From Actinomycetota bacterium (lineage in GTDB: Bacteria; Actinomycetota; Actinomycetes; S36-B12; UBA5976), in NCBI GenBank assembly GCA_026392515.1, contig JAPLBY010000033.1, forward strand, positions 1 to 64,000: a stretch of 64,000 nt of DNA. Direction: 5' to 3'. A program made the translations under genes and the position numbers. The first letter of the stretch is position 1. Each line of letters begins with the position of its first letter. The notes below the pieces were generated by a model that ran no database searches, was not told the origin of the DNA, and saw nothing but the letters and a program-made list of their open reading frames with translations. Shown here one piece after another: positions 27,367 to 36,779 of this stretch.

Positions 27367-27648
27367 ATGTTGCATATCCCTTGCCCTTACTGCGGCCCAC
27401 GAGATGAAACTGAGTTTCACTACGGTTCCGAAGCCCACGTTGCTTACCCAGAAGACTCCGCGAACTTAACTGACGAAGAGTGGGCCAAGTTTGTGTTCAT
27501 TCGTTCAAATCCAAAAGGCTGGATGGCTGAACGCTGGGTACATAGCGCCGGTTGCCGCCGGTGGTTCAACGTTTGGCGTAACACGATTAACCACGAATTC
27601 GGACCGTCCTACAAACCATTCACCCAACAGCCAAAGAGTCCAGCATGA
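27367..27648 (+). CDS. soxD: Sarcosine oxidase delta subunit SoxD
   Basis: A small 93-residue subunit with the family zinc site: CPYCGPRDETEF at the start and HSAGCRRWFNV later. GWMAERWVHSAGCRRWF is the conserved core. The gene starts 9 nt after soxB and overlaps soxA by 4 nt, the normal gene order. Confidence 0.96.
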   Translation: MLHIPCPYCGPRDETEFHYGSEAHVAYPEDSANLTDEEWAKFVFIRSNPKGWMAERWVHSAGCRRWFNVWRNTINHEFGPSYKPFTQQPKSPA

Positions 27649-30332
27649 GCACAGTAACTTTCACATTTGATGGCAAGCAGTACTCGGGAGAAAAAGGCGA
27701 AAGCCTAGCGTCTGCCCTACTGCGTAACGGGGTATTGCATTTCACCGATAGCTCTTACAAAGATCGTCCGCGCGGCGTCATGGGACTCTGGGTTGAAGAA
27801 ACCAATGCTCTAGTGAATGTTGACTCTGGTGCTGGCGAACCACTTAAGCCAGCTACGACCATCGAGATCGTTGAAGGGCTAGTTGTTCGCAGCGCTCAAG
27901 GCGTAGGCGACTTGCCAGATACCCGCGACAATTCCCGATACGACAAGGCAAACCGTCACGTTGATGTGCTGGTAGTAGGTGCTGGAACTTCTGGTCTTGA
28001 AGCCGCAAAGAAGTTTTCAGATCTTGGCAAGAGCGTCATAGTTATTGATGACAAGCCAACTGCTGGTGGCCATCTGGTTTATCTAGGTCAGCCAGTTCCA
28101 GCTGATTTATTGTCAGTACTTGATCGCGAAAACGTAACTTACTTGCCGCGCACCACAGTGCAAGGTTTGTATGACCAGGGATATTCAGTTGCAACGGAAC
28201 GTCGCACTGATCATCTTGATGTAAACGTACATACCGAAATGTCACGCATTAGGACTTGGCACATTCGTGCTGAGCATACTGTGCTTGCAACTGGCGCATT
28301 CCAGCGTCATTTGGTTTTTGCCAACAATGACCGACCAGGAATTATGCTTTCGCACGCGGCAGCCACTTATGTTTCAAATGGTGCTAACCCATTTAAGACA
28401 GCGGTTGTCGTCACCGTTGACAATCAGGGTTACCGCGACGCAATTAGATTGCACAAAGCTGGAGTTCATGTAGCTGCTGTTGTTGACATAAGAAAGAAAG
28501 TCTCTAAGTCTTCAAAGAAGTCATCGCGCAAAGCTGTCGAGAAACTTGGTATTCGTTTAATCAAGGGCGCTACCGTTATTGATACCCAAGCAAACCTTGA
28601 TGGCTTGCTCAGCAGCGTCACAATTGTGGATGCAAAATCAGATCTTCAGGAAACGATCAAAACAGATCTGCTAGCTGTTTCGGGCGGCTGGACTCCGATT
28701 GTTCACTTGGCAACATTTATTGGCATTAAGCCAACTTGGAGTGTCAAGCGCGCTGCGTTCATCGTTAAGCACAAGGATTCCCTAACGAGCACAACTGGAA
28801 TGTTGGCTGGTGATTTTGGTGATGATGATGAGGCTGCCATTTTCTTTGGTCCAAAGCTTTCAACTGAGCAAGCACTTGTTGCCTTCGTTGATTACCAGCG
28901 TGATGCAACCTACCGTGATTTCAAGCGCGCAATAGATGCTGGCATGAGAAGTATCGAACATGTAAAGCGATACACAGCAATTGGTACTGCGCATGATCAA
29001 GGTAAGACCAGCGGCACCGTAACCATGGGTCTGATTGGTCAAGCCATTGGCAAGGCACCAGATGAAATTGGTTCCTTAACTTTCCGTCCGCCATACATTT
29101 CAATTCCATTTGCAGCTCTTGCGGGTCGCGATCGTGGATTGCTTTCTGACCCAGAGCGAACTACTCCAATTCATTCTTGGCATCGAGCAAGTGGCGCTCC
29201 GATGGAAGATGTCGGCCAATGGAAGCGACCTTGGTACTTCCCTATGCCTGGTGAATCCATGCATGCCGCGGTACTGCGCGAATGTGCTGCAGTTCGTGAA
29301 GGTGTTGGCGTTATGGATGCCTCAACCCTTGGCAAGATCGACATCCAAGGTAAAGATGCCGGCCAGTTCTTGGATTTGATCTACACCAACATGTTCTCAA
29401 CTTTAAAAGTTGGCATGAGCCGTTACGGCTTAATGTGCGGCATTGATGGCATGGTCTTTGACGATGGCGTGACTACTCGAATCAGTGAGAACCACTGGCT
29501 GATGACTACGACTACTGGTGGCGCAGCTAAGGTTCTGGACTGGCTTGAGGAATGGCTACAAACTGAATGGCCACATCTTGAGGTTTACTGCACTTCAGTA
29601 ACGGAACAGATTTCAACAGTTGCAATCGTCGGTCCAAAGAGTCGTGAATTGATGAAGCGTCTGGCTCCATCATTAGATGTCTCGAATGAAGCTTTTGCCT
29701 TTATGGAGAATAAGCATGCAGATGTTGCTGGAGTCCCGGCGCGCATTGCCCGAATCTCATTCTCTGGTGAACTTGCTTACGAAATCAACGTGCCAGCAAT
29801 CTATGGTTTGCACATTTGGGAATCTGTCATGGCAAAGGGTGCTGACTTAAACATCACGCCATACGGCACCGAATCTATGCACGTGCTTCGTGCTGAAAAG
29901 GGATTCGTAATCGTTGGTCAGGAAACCGATGGAACTCAGACTCCTGATGACTTAGACATGAATTGGATTGTTTCCAAGAAGAAGGATGACTTCATTGGTA
30001 AGCGTTCATTTAGCCGAGCCGACACCGCTCGCGATGGACGTCATCAATTGGTAGGAATTCTGGCTGATGATGGCTCTTATGTGATTCCAGAAGGCGCTTA
30101 CATAGTTGCTGGTGCAGACGAAAAAACTGCACCGCCGGTTAAGCACATTGGTTACATCACTAGTTCTTATGACTCAGCTGCATTAGGTCGTTCATTTGCA
30201 CTTGCATTGGTTGCTAATGGTCTGGCTCGTAAGGGCGAAAAGATTGCCATCCCAATGGCTGATCGTGTTGTAACTGGCGTAATCACCGATTCAGTATTTG
30301 TTGACAAGGAGAACACACGTCGTGACGGTTAA
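27645..30332 (+). CDS. soxA: Sarcosine oxidase alpha subunit SoxA
   Basis: The large subunit, 895 residues. The N-terminus is a 2Fe-2S-ferredoxin-like domain (VTFTFDGKQYSGEKGESLASALLRNG). Then comes an NAD-binding pyridine-nucleotide-disulfide region (VLVVGAGTSGLEAAKKF, near 105) and a C-terminal GcvT-type folate domain (VREGVGVMDASTLGKIDIQG from about 545). This is the full SoxA architecture, a little shorter than the ~960 aa of characterised enzymes. The stop lies inside soxG. Confidence 0.95.
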   Translation: MSTVTFTFDGKQYSGEKGESLASALLRNGVLHFTDSSYKDRPRGVMGLWVEETNALVNVDSGAGEPLKPATTIEIVEGLVVRSAQGVGDLPDTRDNSRYDKANRHVDVLVVGAGTSGLEAAKKFSDLGKSVIVIDDKPTAGGHLVYLGQPVPADLLSVLDRENVTYLPRTTVQGLYDQGYSVATERRTDHLDVNVHTEMSRIRTWHIRAEHTVLATGAFQRHLVFANNDRPGIMLSHAAATYVSNGANPFKTAVVVTVDNQGYRDAIRLHKAGVHVAAVVDIRKKVSKSSKKSSRKAVEKLGIRLIKGATVIDTQANLDGLLSSVTIVDAKSDLQETIKTDLLAVSGGWTPIVHLATFIGIKPTWSVKRAAFIVKHKDSLTSTTGMLAGDFGDDDEAAIFFGPKLSTEQALVAFVDYQRDATYRDFKRAIDAGMRSIEHVKRYTAIGTAHDQGKTSGTVTMGLIGQAIGKAPDEIGSLTFRPPYISIPFAALAGRDRGLLSDPERTTPIHSWHRASGAPMEDVGQWKRPWYFPMPGESMHAAVLRECAAVREGVGVMDASTLGKIDIQGKDAGQFLDLIYTNMFSTLKVGMSRYGLMCGIDGMVFDDGVTTRISENHWLMTTTTGGAAKVLDWLEEWLQTEWPHLEVYCTSVTEQISTVAIVGPKSRELMKRLAPSLDVSNEAFAFMENKHADVAGVPARIARISFSGELAYEINVPAIYGLHIWESVMAKGADLNITPYGTESMHVLRAEKGFVIVGQETDGTQTPDDLDMNWIVSKKKDDFIGKRSFSRADTARDGRHQLVGILADDGSYVIPEGAYIVAGADEKTAPPVKHIGYITSSYDSAALGRSFALALVANGLARKGEKIAIPMADRVVTGVITDSVFVDKENTRRDG

Positions 30333-30921
30333 TCTCGAATTTGCAAAAAGCCCACTTGGTGGCGCGAAGCACGGTGGCCTTGATAAAGCTGTCTTGATTC
30401 AAGAAGTTCCATTTACTCCTGGCTTTGATTTGCGAGTGAATCCAGACTCAAGTGGATTCGCAGCGGTAAACCAAGCATTAGGCCTTACCTTGAATCCAAA
30501 AGTCGGAACGGTAGTTCGCAATAATGCTGCATGCATTGTTGGCGATGAATTGCCAGCAGCCGGCGGAATTAGTGCACTATGCCTAGGTCCAGATTGGTGG
30601 TACTTAACTGGTACTGCTGATATTCAGGCACTGCTAAAGCCAGTCCAGGAAGCACATCACATTTCACTGGTGGACGTAAGTTCCCAGCGAACCAAGATTG
30701 AAGTTTATGGACCAAATGCTAAAGATGTACTTGCGCATTATTGGGAACAAGACCTTCGGGATGAACACTTCCCTATTGATGCCTGCAGCCAAGGAGTTCT
30801 AGCTAAGGCTCCACTCATAATGTGGCACTGTTGCGAAAATTGCTACTTGCTATTCCCACGTGCATCATTTGCAAACCATCTTTGGACTGCTTTGACTGAT
30901 GCCGCAGTTGAGTACCTGTAA
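30322..30921 (+). CDS. soxG: Sarcosine oxidase gamma subunit SoxG
   Basis: The gamma subunit, about 199 residues. The GTG at 30322 has AAGGAG 10 nt upstream and overlaps soxA by 11 nt; the frame is open further upstream but those starts lack a ribosome site. The sequence shows the folate-fold segments VRNNAACIVGDEL, CLGPDWWYLTG and LVDVSSQRTKIEVYGPNA that mark SoxG. Confidence 0.92.
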   Translation: MTVNLEFAKSPLGGAKHGGLDKAVLIQEVPFTPGFDLRVNPDSSGFAAVNQALGLTLNPKVGTVVRNNAACIVGDELPAAGGISALCLGPDWWYLTGTADIQALLKPVQEAHHISLVDVSSQRTKIEVYGPNAKDVLAHYWEQDLRDEHFPIDACSQGVLAKAPLIMWHCCENCYLLFPRASFANHLWTALTDAAVEYL

Positions 30922-30957
30922 AATCAGTTAACACTTTCTAACTTAAAAGTAGGCACC

Positions 30958-31806
30958 ATGACTGCGGTCATTCTCGATGGAAAAGCTACTGCTGCTGCAG
31001 TAAAGGCGAATCTAGCAACGAGAGTTGCTGCCTTAAATGCTAAAGGGATCTTTCCCGGTCTTGGCACAGTCTTAGTTGGCGATGATCCAGGTTCGCACTC
31101 TTACGTTGGTGGCAAACATAAAGACTGTCATGAAGTTGGAATCACTTCAGTTCGTGAAGATCTACCAGCCTCCGCTACCCAGCAAGACGTTTTGGATGCA
31201 ATTGCGCGACTTAACGCTGACCCAGCCTGCACTGGATACATTGTGCAGTTGCCACTTCCAAAAGGACTTGACTCTAATGCTGCACTCGAAGCAATCGACC
31301 CACGCAAAGATGCCGATGGCCTACATCCAACAAACCTTGGTCGCTTAGTTCTTGGCGAACCTGCACCACTACCTTGCACCCCACGTGGCATCGTAGAGTT
31401 ACTTCGCGCTTACGACGTGAACATAGATGGCGCTGAAGTTTGCATCATCGGTCGTGGCGTTACTGTCGGTCGTCCACTTGGACTTTTGTTAACCCGCCGC
31501 AGTGAAAATGCAACGGTTACGTTATGTCACACCGGAACGAAAGACATGACTTCGCATATCAAACGTGCTGATATCGTCGTAGCTGCTGCTGGTGTCCCCC
31601 ATTTCATTAAGCCCGACATGATCAAGCCAGGCGCTGCGCTACTTGATGTTGGTATTACTCGCACTGATGCGGGCTTGCTTGGTGACCTAGATCCGGCATG
31701 TGCTGAAGTTGCTGGCTGGATTGCTCCAATGCCAGGTGGAACTGGCCCAATGACTCGTGCCATGTTGCTCGCCAACGTAGTCGATACTGCAGAAGGAAAT
31801 CTCTAA
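30958..31806 (+). CDS. folD: Bifunctional methylene-THF dehydrogenase/methenyl-THF cyclohydrolase FolD
   Basis: FolD converts methylene-THF to 10-formyl-THF, linking the sox/DMGDH and MetF outputs to Fhs. The 282-residue protein has [15 protein letters not shown] with the catalytic Lys, YIVQLPLP, and [17 protein letters not shown] of the NADP domain, then [15 protein letters not shown]. It lies 36 nt after soxG and its stop overlaps betA (TAATG), so it is wired into the demethylation transcript. Confidence 0.96.
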   Translation: MTAVILDGKATAAAVKANLATRVAALNAKGIFPGLGTVLVGDDPGSHSYVGGKHKDCHEVGITSVREDLPASATQQDVLDAIARLNADPACTGYIVQLPLPKGLDSNAALEAIDPRKDADGLHPTNLGRLVLGEPAPLPCTPRGIVELLRAYDVNIDGAEVCIIGRGVTVGRPLGLLLTRRSENATVTLCHTGTKDMTSHIKRADIVVAAAGVPHFIKPDMIKPGAALLDVGITRTDAGLLGDLDPACAEVAGWIAPMPGGTGPMTRAMLLANVVDTAEGNL

Positions 31807-33458
31807 TGATCATAAAGGAATATGACTACGTAATCATTGGTGGTGGATCTGCAGGATCAGTTCTAGGTAATCGCCTTTCTGAGAATCCAGATAATGAAGT
31901 ATTAGTACTTGAAGCTGGGCGCAAAGACTCTTGGTGGGATCTATACATCCAGATGCCCGCAGCACTGACTTTTCCTATTGGCAGCAAGTTCTACGACTGG
32001 ATGTATGAAACTGATCCAGAACCATACATGGGTGGCCGAAAGGTATATCAAGGTCGTGGAAAAATTCTTGGCGGCTCAGGATCTATTAATGGCATGATTT
32101 TCCAGCGCGGCAATCCAATGGACTACGAACGCTGGGCAGCCGATAAAGGTATGGAGAACTGGGATTATGCCCACTGTCTGCCGTACTTCAAGAAAATGGA
32201 AAATGCCACTGGCGTTCCAAATGACAAAAAGTACCGTGGCCACGACGGTCCGCTTTATCTAGAAAAAGGCCCAGCAAAGAATCCGCTGTTCAAGGCATTC
32301 TTTGATGCTGCAGTAGCTGCTGGCTTCAAGCGAACAGATGACGTCAATGGCTACAGCCAAGAAGGTTTTGGCCCGTTTGATAAAAACGTTAAGAACGGTC
32401 GACGTTGGTCTTCGTCTACTGCATATCTTCATCCGGTAATGAACCGCAAAAACTTAACAATTCAAACTCGTCACCAAGTTCATCGAGTAATTTTTGAAGG
32501 CGACAAGGCTGTTGGCGTGGTTGCTCAGCGTGGCAAGACCATTACTGAGTACCGCGCGAAGAATGTGGTTCTAAGTGGTGGTGCAATCAATACCCCACAA
32601 GTTCTGCAGCTTTCCGGAATTGGTCCAGCTGAACTACTTAAAAAGCATGGCATTGCAGTCGTCAAGGATCTGCCAGGTGTTGGTCAGAACTTGCAGGACC
32701 ATCTTGAGGTCTACATTCAGCATGCGTGCAAGCAGCCAATCACTATGAATCCAAACCTAAAGCTTTGGAGGCGACCATTTATCGGTGCAGCTTGGTTATT
32801 TGCTCGAAAAGGCCCGGCAGCTTCAAATCACTTCGAAGGTGGTGGCTTTGCCTGCTCCAATGACACTGTGAAATATCCAAACTTGATGTACCACTTCTTG
32901 CCAATTGCGGTTCGTTATGACGGAACCGGAATTGAACAAGGCCACGGTTACCAAGTTCACGTCGGGCCGATGTATTCAGATGCCCGTGGTCGAGTTGAAA
33001 TCAAAAGTGCTGACCCGATGGCTAAGCCTTCGATCCTGTTTAATTACTTATCAACTGATCAAGATCGTCGGGAATGGGTTGAAGCAATTCAGGTAACTCG
33101 TAACATCTTGGCGCAATCTGCTTTTGATCAATACAGCGATGGTGAACTCTCCCCTGGCCCAGAAGTAGAGACACCGGAACAAATTCTGGAATGGGTTGCT
33201 AAAGATGCTGAAACTGCTTACCACCCATCATGTACCGCAAAAATGGGTACTGATGAAATGAGTGTGGTAGATCCAAACACTATGAAGGTGCATGGCGTCG
33301 AAGGTCTATTCGTAGTCGATGCTTCAGTATTCCCTTATGTAACCAACGCCAACCTTTATGCTCCAACCATGATGGTTGCAGAACGTGCAGCTGACTTAAT
33401 TCAGGAAAAGCCAACTTTGGCTCCTGAATATGTTGAATGGCACAAGCGAACCGTTTAA
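31806..33458 (+). CDS. betA: GMC-family choline dehydrogenase (BetA-like)
   Basis: A 550-residue FAD-dependent GMC oxidoreductase. The FAD-binding signature [19 protein letters not shown], the GMC signature 1 ([20 protein letters not shown]), signature 2 ([17 protein letters not shown]) and the C-terminal catalytic region ([10 protein letters not shown] ... [13 protein letters not shown]) are all present. Similarity and context (betB, betaine transporter) indicate choline oxidation to betaine aldehyde. Other alcohols remain possible for this broad family. It ends the plus-strand C1 region. Confidence 0.86.
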   Translation: MIIKEYDYVIIGGGSAGSVLGNRLSENPDNEVLVLEAGRKDSWWDLYIQMPAALTFPIGSKFYDWMYETDPEPYMGGRKVYQGRGKILGGSGSINGMIFQRGNPMDYERWAADKGMENWDYAHCLPYFKKMENATGVPNDKKYRGHDGPLYLEKGPAKNPLFKAFFDAAVAAGFKRTDDVNGYSQEGFGPFDKNVKNGRRWSSSTAYLHPVMNRKNLTIQTRHQVHRVIFEGDKAVGVVAQRGKTITEYRAKNVVLSGGAINTPQVLQLSGIGPAELLKKHGIAVVKDLPGVGQNLQDHLEVYIQHACKQPITMNPNLKLWRRPFIGAAWLFARKGPAASNHFEGGGFACSNDTVKYPNLMYHFLPIAVRYDGTGIEQGHGYQVHVGPMYSDARGRVEIKSADPMAKPSILFNYLSTDQDRREWVEAIQVTRNILAQSAFDQYSDGELSPGPEVETPEQILEWVAKDAETAYHPSCTAKMGTDEMSVVDPNTMKVHGVEGLFVVDASVFPYVTNANLYAPTMMVAERAADLIQEKPTLAPEYVEWHKRTV

Positions 33459-33464
33459 GGAATT

Positions 33465-33512
33465 AACCCCAGTCGTTATCTCATTCTTATGGGGTGATGG
33501 CTGGGGTTTTTT
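33465..33512. terminator. Terminator between betA and the convergent EamA gene
   Basis: AACCCCAG (33465-33472) pairs with CTGGGGTT (33501-33508), followed by a T6 run on the plus strand. The last codons and stop of the minus-strand EamA gene lie within it, so it can serve the plus transcript and perhaps both. Confidence 0.75.
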
Positions 33513-34395
33513 CTTTGGTATTGATGATTACTAAACCAACAAGGATTAAAGCGGATCCAATTATCTGCCAAACGTTGATCGCCTCACCCAAGACAACAAT
33601 GCCAAGCATGATGGCTACAAACAGAATTACATAAGTAGTGTCGCTTGCTACGCCAGCACCAGATTGCTTGATCAAAGTTTGAATCATGATGTAAGTAATC
33701 CCTGTTCCGACAACACCCAAAATCAACAACGAGATCAATGAAATCGTTGAGGCGTCAGTCGTGATGGTTACAAACCACGGCAAAATCAATGTGAAGTGAA
33801 TAGAAGCACAGAGCATTTGCCCAGCCGCGATAGATGTTGGGGTATCTTTCACATTGACAAAGTTACGTCTGGCATAAACCAAACCAGCTGCATAGCTAGT
33901 GGTTCCGACCATGATTGCTCCGGTACCAATTGCATCAAAATCTCCAAGGCCCGACCAAGGGTGAGCAATAAATAAGGCTCCTAAGAAGCCCATACTCAAA
34001 CCGGTTACTCGACGCCAAGTCGGGTTTTCTTCTGGGATAAACACCAGCACAAAACCAAGAGTCACCAACGGAACTAACGCATTCCAAATACTCACTTGCA
34101 CTGTCGAAATTCGACTAACGGCTGTAGCCATGCCAACAAAGGAAACGGTGTTAAACAGGATGGCTGCAATGTTTAACTTGATCCAGATTTCTTTGCCGCG
34201 TGGGTAATGATCCTTAGTTATCAGCAGGACAATCGCCAATGTTGCAGCAGCCAGAACAGTGCGACCCCAAGCAACTTCAAGAGCAGAAAATGACTGCAGC
34301 GCAAAGTGCGCCCACATGTAGTTGCCGCCAAAAAGTACTGAGACTGTAAGGAATAGCGCAGTATGAGATTTTGCAGGTTGAGTCAGAGTTGTCAT
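33487..34395 (-). CDS. EamA/DMT-family transporter
   Basis: A 302-residue membrane protein with ten predicted hydrophobic segments arranged as two EamA repeats (first LFLTVSVLFGGNYMWAHFAL; second starting near GAIMVGTTSYAAGLVY). The ending TKEKTPAITP is cytosolic-type. Such proteins export or import small metabolites, but the substrate cannot be read from sequence. The start overlaps the upstream transketolase-like gene by 4 nt, so it belongs to the acd1-MFS-E1 operon. Confidence 0.88.
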   Translation of the reverse strand: MTTLTQPAKSHTALFLTVSVLFGGNYMWAHFALQSFSALEVAWGRTVLAAATLAIVLLITKDHYPRGKEIWIKLNIAAILFNTVSFVGMATAVSRISTVQVSIWNALVPLVTLGFVLVFIPEENPTWRRVTGLSMGFLGALFIAHPWSGLGDFDAIGTGAIMVGTTSYAAGLVYARRNFVNVKDTPTSIAAGQMLCASIHFTLILPWFVTITTDASTISLISLLILGVVGTGITYIMIQTLIKQSGAGVASDTTYVILFVAIMLGIVVLGEAINVWQIIGSALILVGLVIINTKEKTPAITP

Positions 34396-36779
34396 CGATT
34401 ATCTAGCGCTAGCGAAGCAAGAGCTGCGTTAACAATCGCACCGGATGACAGATCATTGATGTTGTAAAGATCCTTAACAGTTCCTGACTGACCGAAAGAA
34501 TCCACACCAAGAGATACGCAAGGCACACCGATGGCTGATCCCATCCATGCCATGGCATGGCTTGAAGCATCCTGAATCGTCACAATAGGAGCGCGGTCTC
34601 CAAGTACTGACCAAAGTGGACCAGGCAGACTCGGCGCCGAAGCGGTTCGCACAGCCTGACGTAAAGTACGTTGCCAAGCTCCGTACCAACGATCTGCACT
34701 GGTCACATCAATAACGTGAGCGGCCACACCTTCGCTGCAGAGTTCTTGAGCTGCTGCTAAAACTTCAGGCATAACTGCGCCAGATGCAACTAAGTGAACC
34801 ATTGGCACGCGTTCACTATCGTCAGCCCCGCGAAGTTCTGGGAACTGCTCGAAGGCATCAAATAATCGGTACCCACCACTAAGGACTTGGCGCTTTAATA
34901 CGGCATCACCAATTCGCTTGCGAGCAGCTTCAAATGGTGCCTGATCAAGTGGTCTAGTTGTTAGTCGGAAGTAGAACGCACCGTCGTCGTAAGGCGCGGC
35001 AGTCTTTAGCTCTGACGGGCCAGCGGCAACGCGAGTGATTGCATCGGCCAGCATCCAACTCAATGCCGTTCCATAAGTAGGTTCAATAAATGTAACTCCC
35101 GGTAATTCCATACCAATGGAAGCGGTAATTGTTGACTGGTGTGCGCCACCTTCTGGCGCCAACGTAACGCCACTTGGGGTACCAGCAATGATGAATCGAG
35201 CTGCGGAATAAGTTCCATAGATAAATGCATCGAGACCGCGGCAAACGAATGGATCGTAAACCGTTCCAATTGGAATCAAAGGTTGATCTGACAAGTCCCA
35301 TGACAGGCCAAGTTGGCCTAGCAATAGGAACAAGTTCATCTCGCTAATTCCAAGTTCAATGTGTTGACCAGTTGGACCTTCAGCCCACTTCAACATTGGA
35401 TCTTCATTCCAAGCCCGGCGTTCATCTGGTGAATAGATGCCATTGCGATTAATAAAGCCTGCAAGGTTTGTAGACGTTGCAACGTCAGGTGCAGTAGTCA
35501 CCATGTACTTATTGATTTCTTCGATTCGGGATAGATCTACCAGTACCCGACCGAAGGCCTCTTGAGTGCTAAGTGGCTTAGTGCCAGTCGCGATCTCAGG
35601 TGCTGGCACATTTAGTTCAACACCTTTTGATGTTGGCGGGCGATGCAAATCATGTCTGCGCTGTGCTGACAGAACACCGGCTGGACTTTGTGGTTCGAAA
35701 TCTGACCATTCATTTTCCTTGGTAAGTCCAAGTTCACTTCTGAAGTTATCGATCTGCTCACCACTTAGCAACGCTGAGTGATTTCTTGGGTTACCTGCCA
35801 TTGGCAAACCCCAACCCTTGATTGTGTATGCAAAAACCACGCTTGGACGATCGGTAACACTGTCGCAAACTGCAAACGCATCACGCAGACTGTCTAGATT
35901 ATGTCCACCAAGATCTGTAACTAGTTCGTATAGGTCTTCATCGTTTAGCTCGGCAACAGAAAGTCCAACTTCAGCTGGCGCCCCTTCTAAAAATCTAGTG
36001 CGCAATTCTTGACCTCTAAAGCCAAACAAAGATTGGTACTGCTCGTTGGCCATGGCATCGATCCAGGCTTCAAGGTCCTTACCAAACGGCTGAGCAAACT
36101 TTGCTTGCAATTTCTTTCCATACTTAACTTCAATTACATGCCAACCAGCTGCTTCAAATTGAGCGCGCCATTGCATGATGCGAATTCCAGGAATAACGCG
36201 ATCAAGTGACTGTCGATTAAAGTCAACAACCCACATCACATTTCCAAGTTCGGTTGTTGCTGGGTCGGCTACCGCTTCCCAAACGTTGCCTTCATCCAGT
36301 TCGGCATCACCGATCAAGGCAATGAAGCGAGAATGTGGTCGCTCACCAAAATGTGAGTCGACGTAACGTCTGGTTGCTGCCGCAAAAAGTGGAGCTGCTG
36401 CGCCTAGGCCAACCGAGCCAGTTGAAAAGTCTGGTGCATCTGGATCTTTAGTTCGTGATGGATACGACTGCAAGCCGCCAAATTCGCGCAAGCGCTTTAA
36501 GTAGCTTTCATCAAGATTTCCAAGCAAGTACTGAATTGCGTGAAAAACTGGAGATGCGTGTGGCTTAACACTGACTCGATCTGGTCCATCTAGATGGTCA
36601 AAATAGAGCGCAGTCATGATTGAAGTTAGGGATGCGCTTGAGGCCTGATGTCCACCAACTTTGACGTCGTCCTTTAGTTCGCGTTCCCGGTTTGCAAAGT
36701 CAACCATTCGGACAGCAAGCCATAAAACTCGTCGCTGAATCTCATCCAAAAGATCCGTATCAACGCGTTGCTTACTCAT
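34392..36779 (-). CDS. Homodimeric E1 / transketolase-like thiamine pyrophosphate enzyme (AceE-related)
   Basis: A 795-residue TPP enzyme resembling the homodimeric pyruvate dehydrogenase E1 (COG2609) and transketolase. The N-terminal half has GGHQASSASLTSIMTALYFDHLD, HASPVFHAIQYLLG, and the TPP motif ALIGDAELDEGNVWEA ending in VVDFNRQSLD. The middle domain contains LAPEGGAHQS and TFIEPTYGTALSW, and the C-terminal transketolase domain follows. It is about 100 residues shorter than AceE. No E2 or E3 gene is in the window, so it may act as a free decarboxylase, transketolase or on an unusual 2-oxo acid. Linked to acd1 and two transporters. Confidence 0.75.
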   Translation of the reverse strand: MSKQRVDTDLLDEIQRRVLWLAVRMVDFANRERELKDDVKVGGHQASSASLTSIMTALYFDHLDGPDRVSVKPHASPVFHAIQYLLGNLDESYLKRLREFGGLQSYPSRTKDPDAPDFSTGSVGLGAAAPLFAAATRRYVDSHFGERPHSRFIALIGDAELDEGNVWEAVADPATTELGNVMWVVDFNRQSLDRVIPGIRIMQWRAQFEAAGWHVIEVKYGKKLQAKFAQPFGKDLEAWIDAMANEQYQSLFGFRGQELRTRFLEGAPAEVGLSVAELNDEDLYELVTDLGGHNLDSLRDAFAVCDSVTDRPSVVFAYTIKGWGLPMAGNPRNHSALLSGEQIDNFRSELGLTKENEWSDFEPQSPAGVLSAQRRHDLHRPPTSKGVELNVPAPEIATGTKPLSTQEAFGRVLVDLSRIEEINKYMVTTAPDVATSTNLAGFINRNGIYSPDERRAWNEDPMLKWAEGPTGQHIELGISEMNLFLLLGQLGLSWDLSDQPLIPIGTVYDPFVCRGLDAFIYGTYSAARFIIAGTPSGVTLAPEGGAHQSTITASIGMELPGVTFIEPTYGTALSWMLADAITRVAAGPSELKTAAPYDDGAFYFRLTTRPLDQAPFEAARKRIGDAVLKRQVLSGGYRLFDAFEQFPELRGADDSERVPMVHLVASGAVMPEVLAAAQELCSEGVAAHVIDVTSADRWYGAWQRTLRQAVRTASAPSLPGPLWSVLGDRAPIVTIQDASSHAMAWMGSAIGVPCVSLGVDSFGQSGTVKDLYNINDLSSGAIVNAALASLALDNR

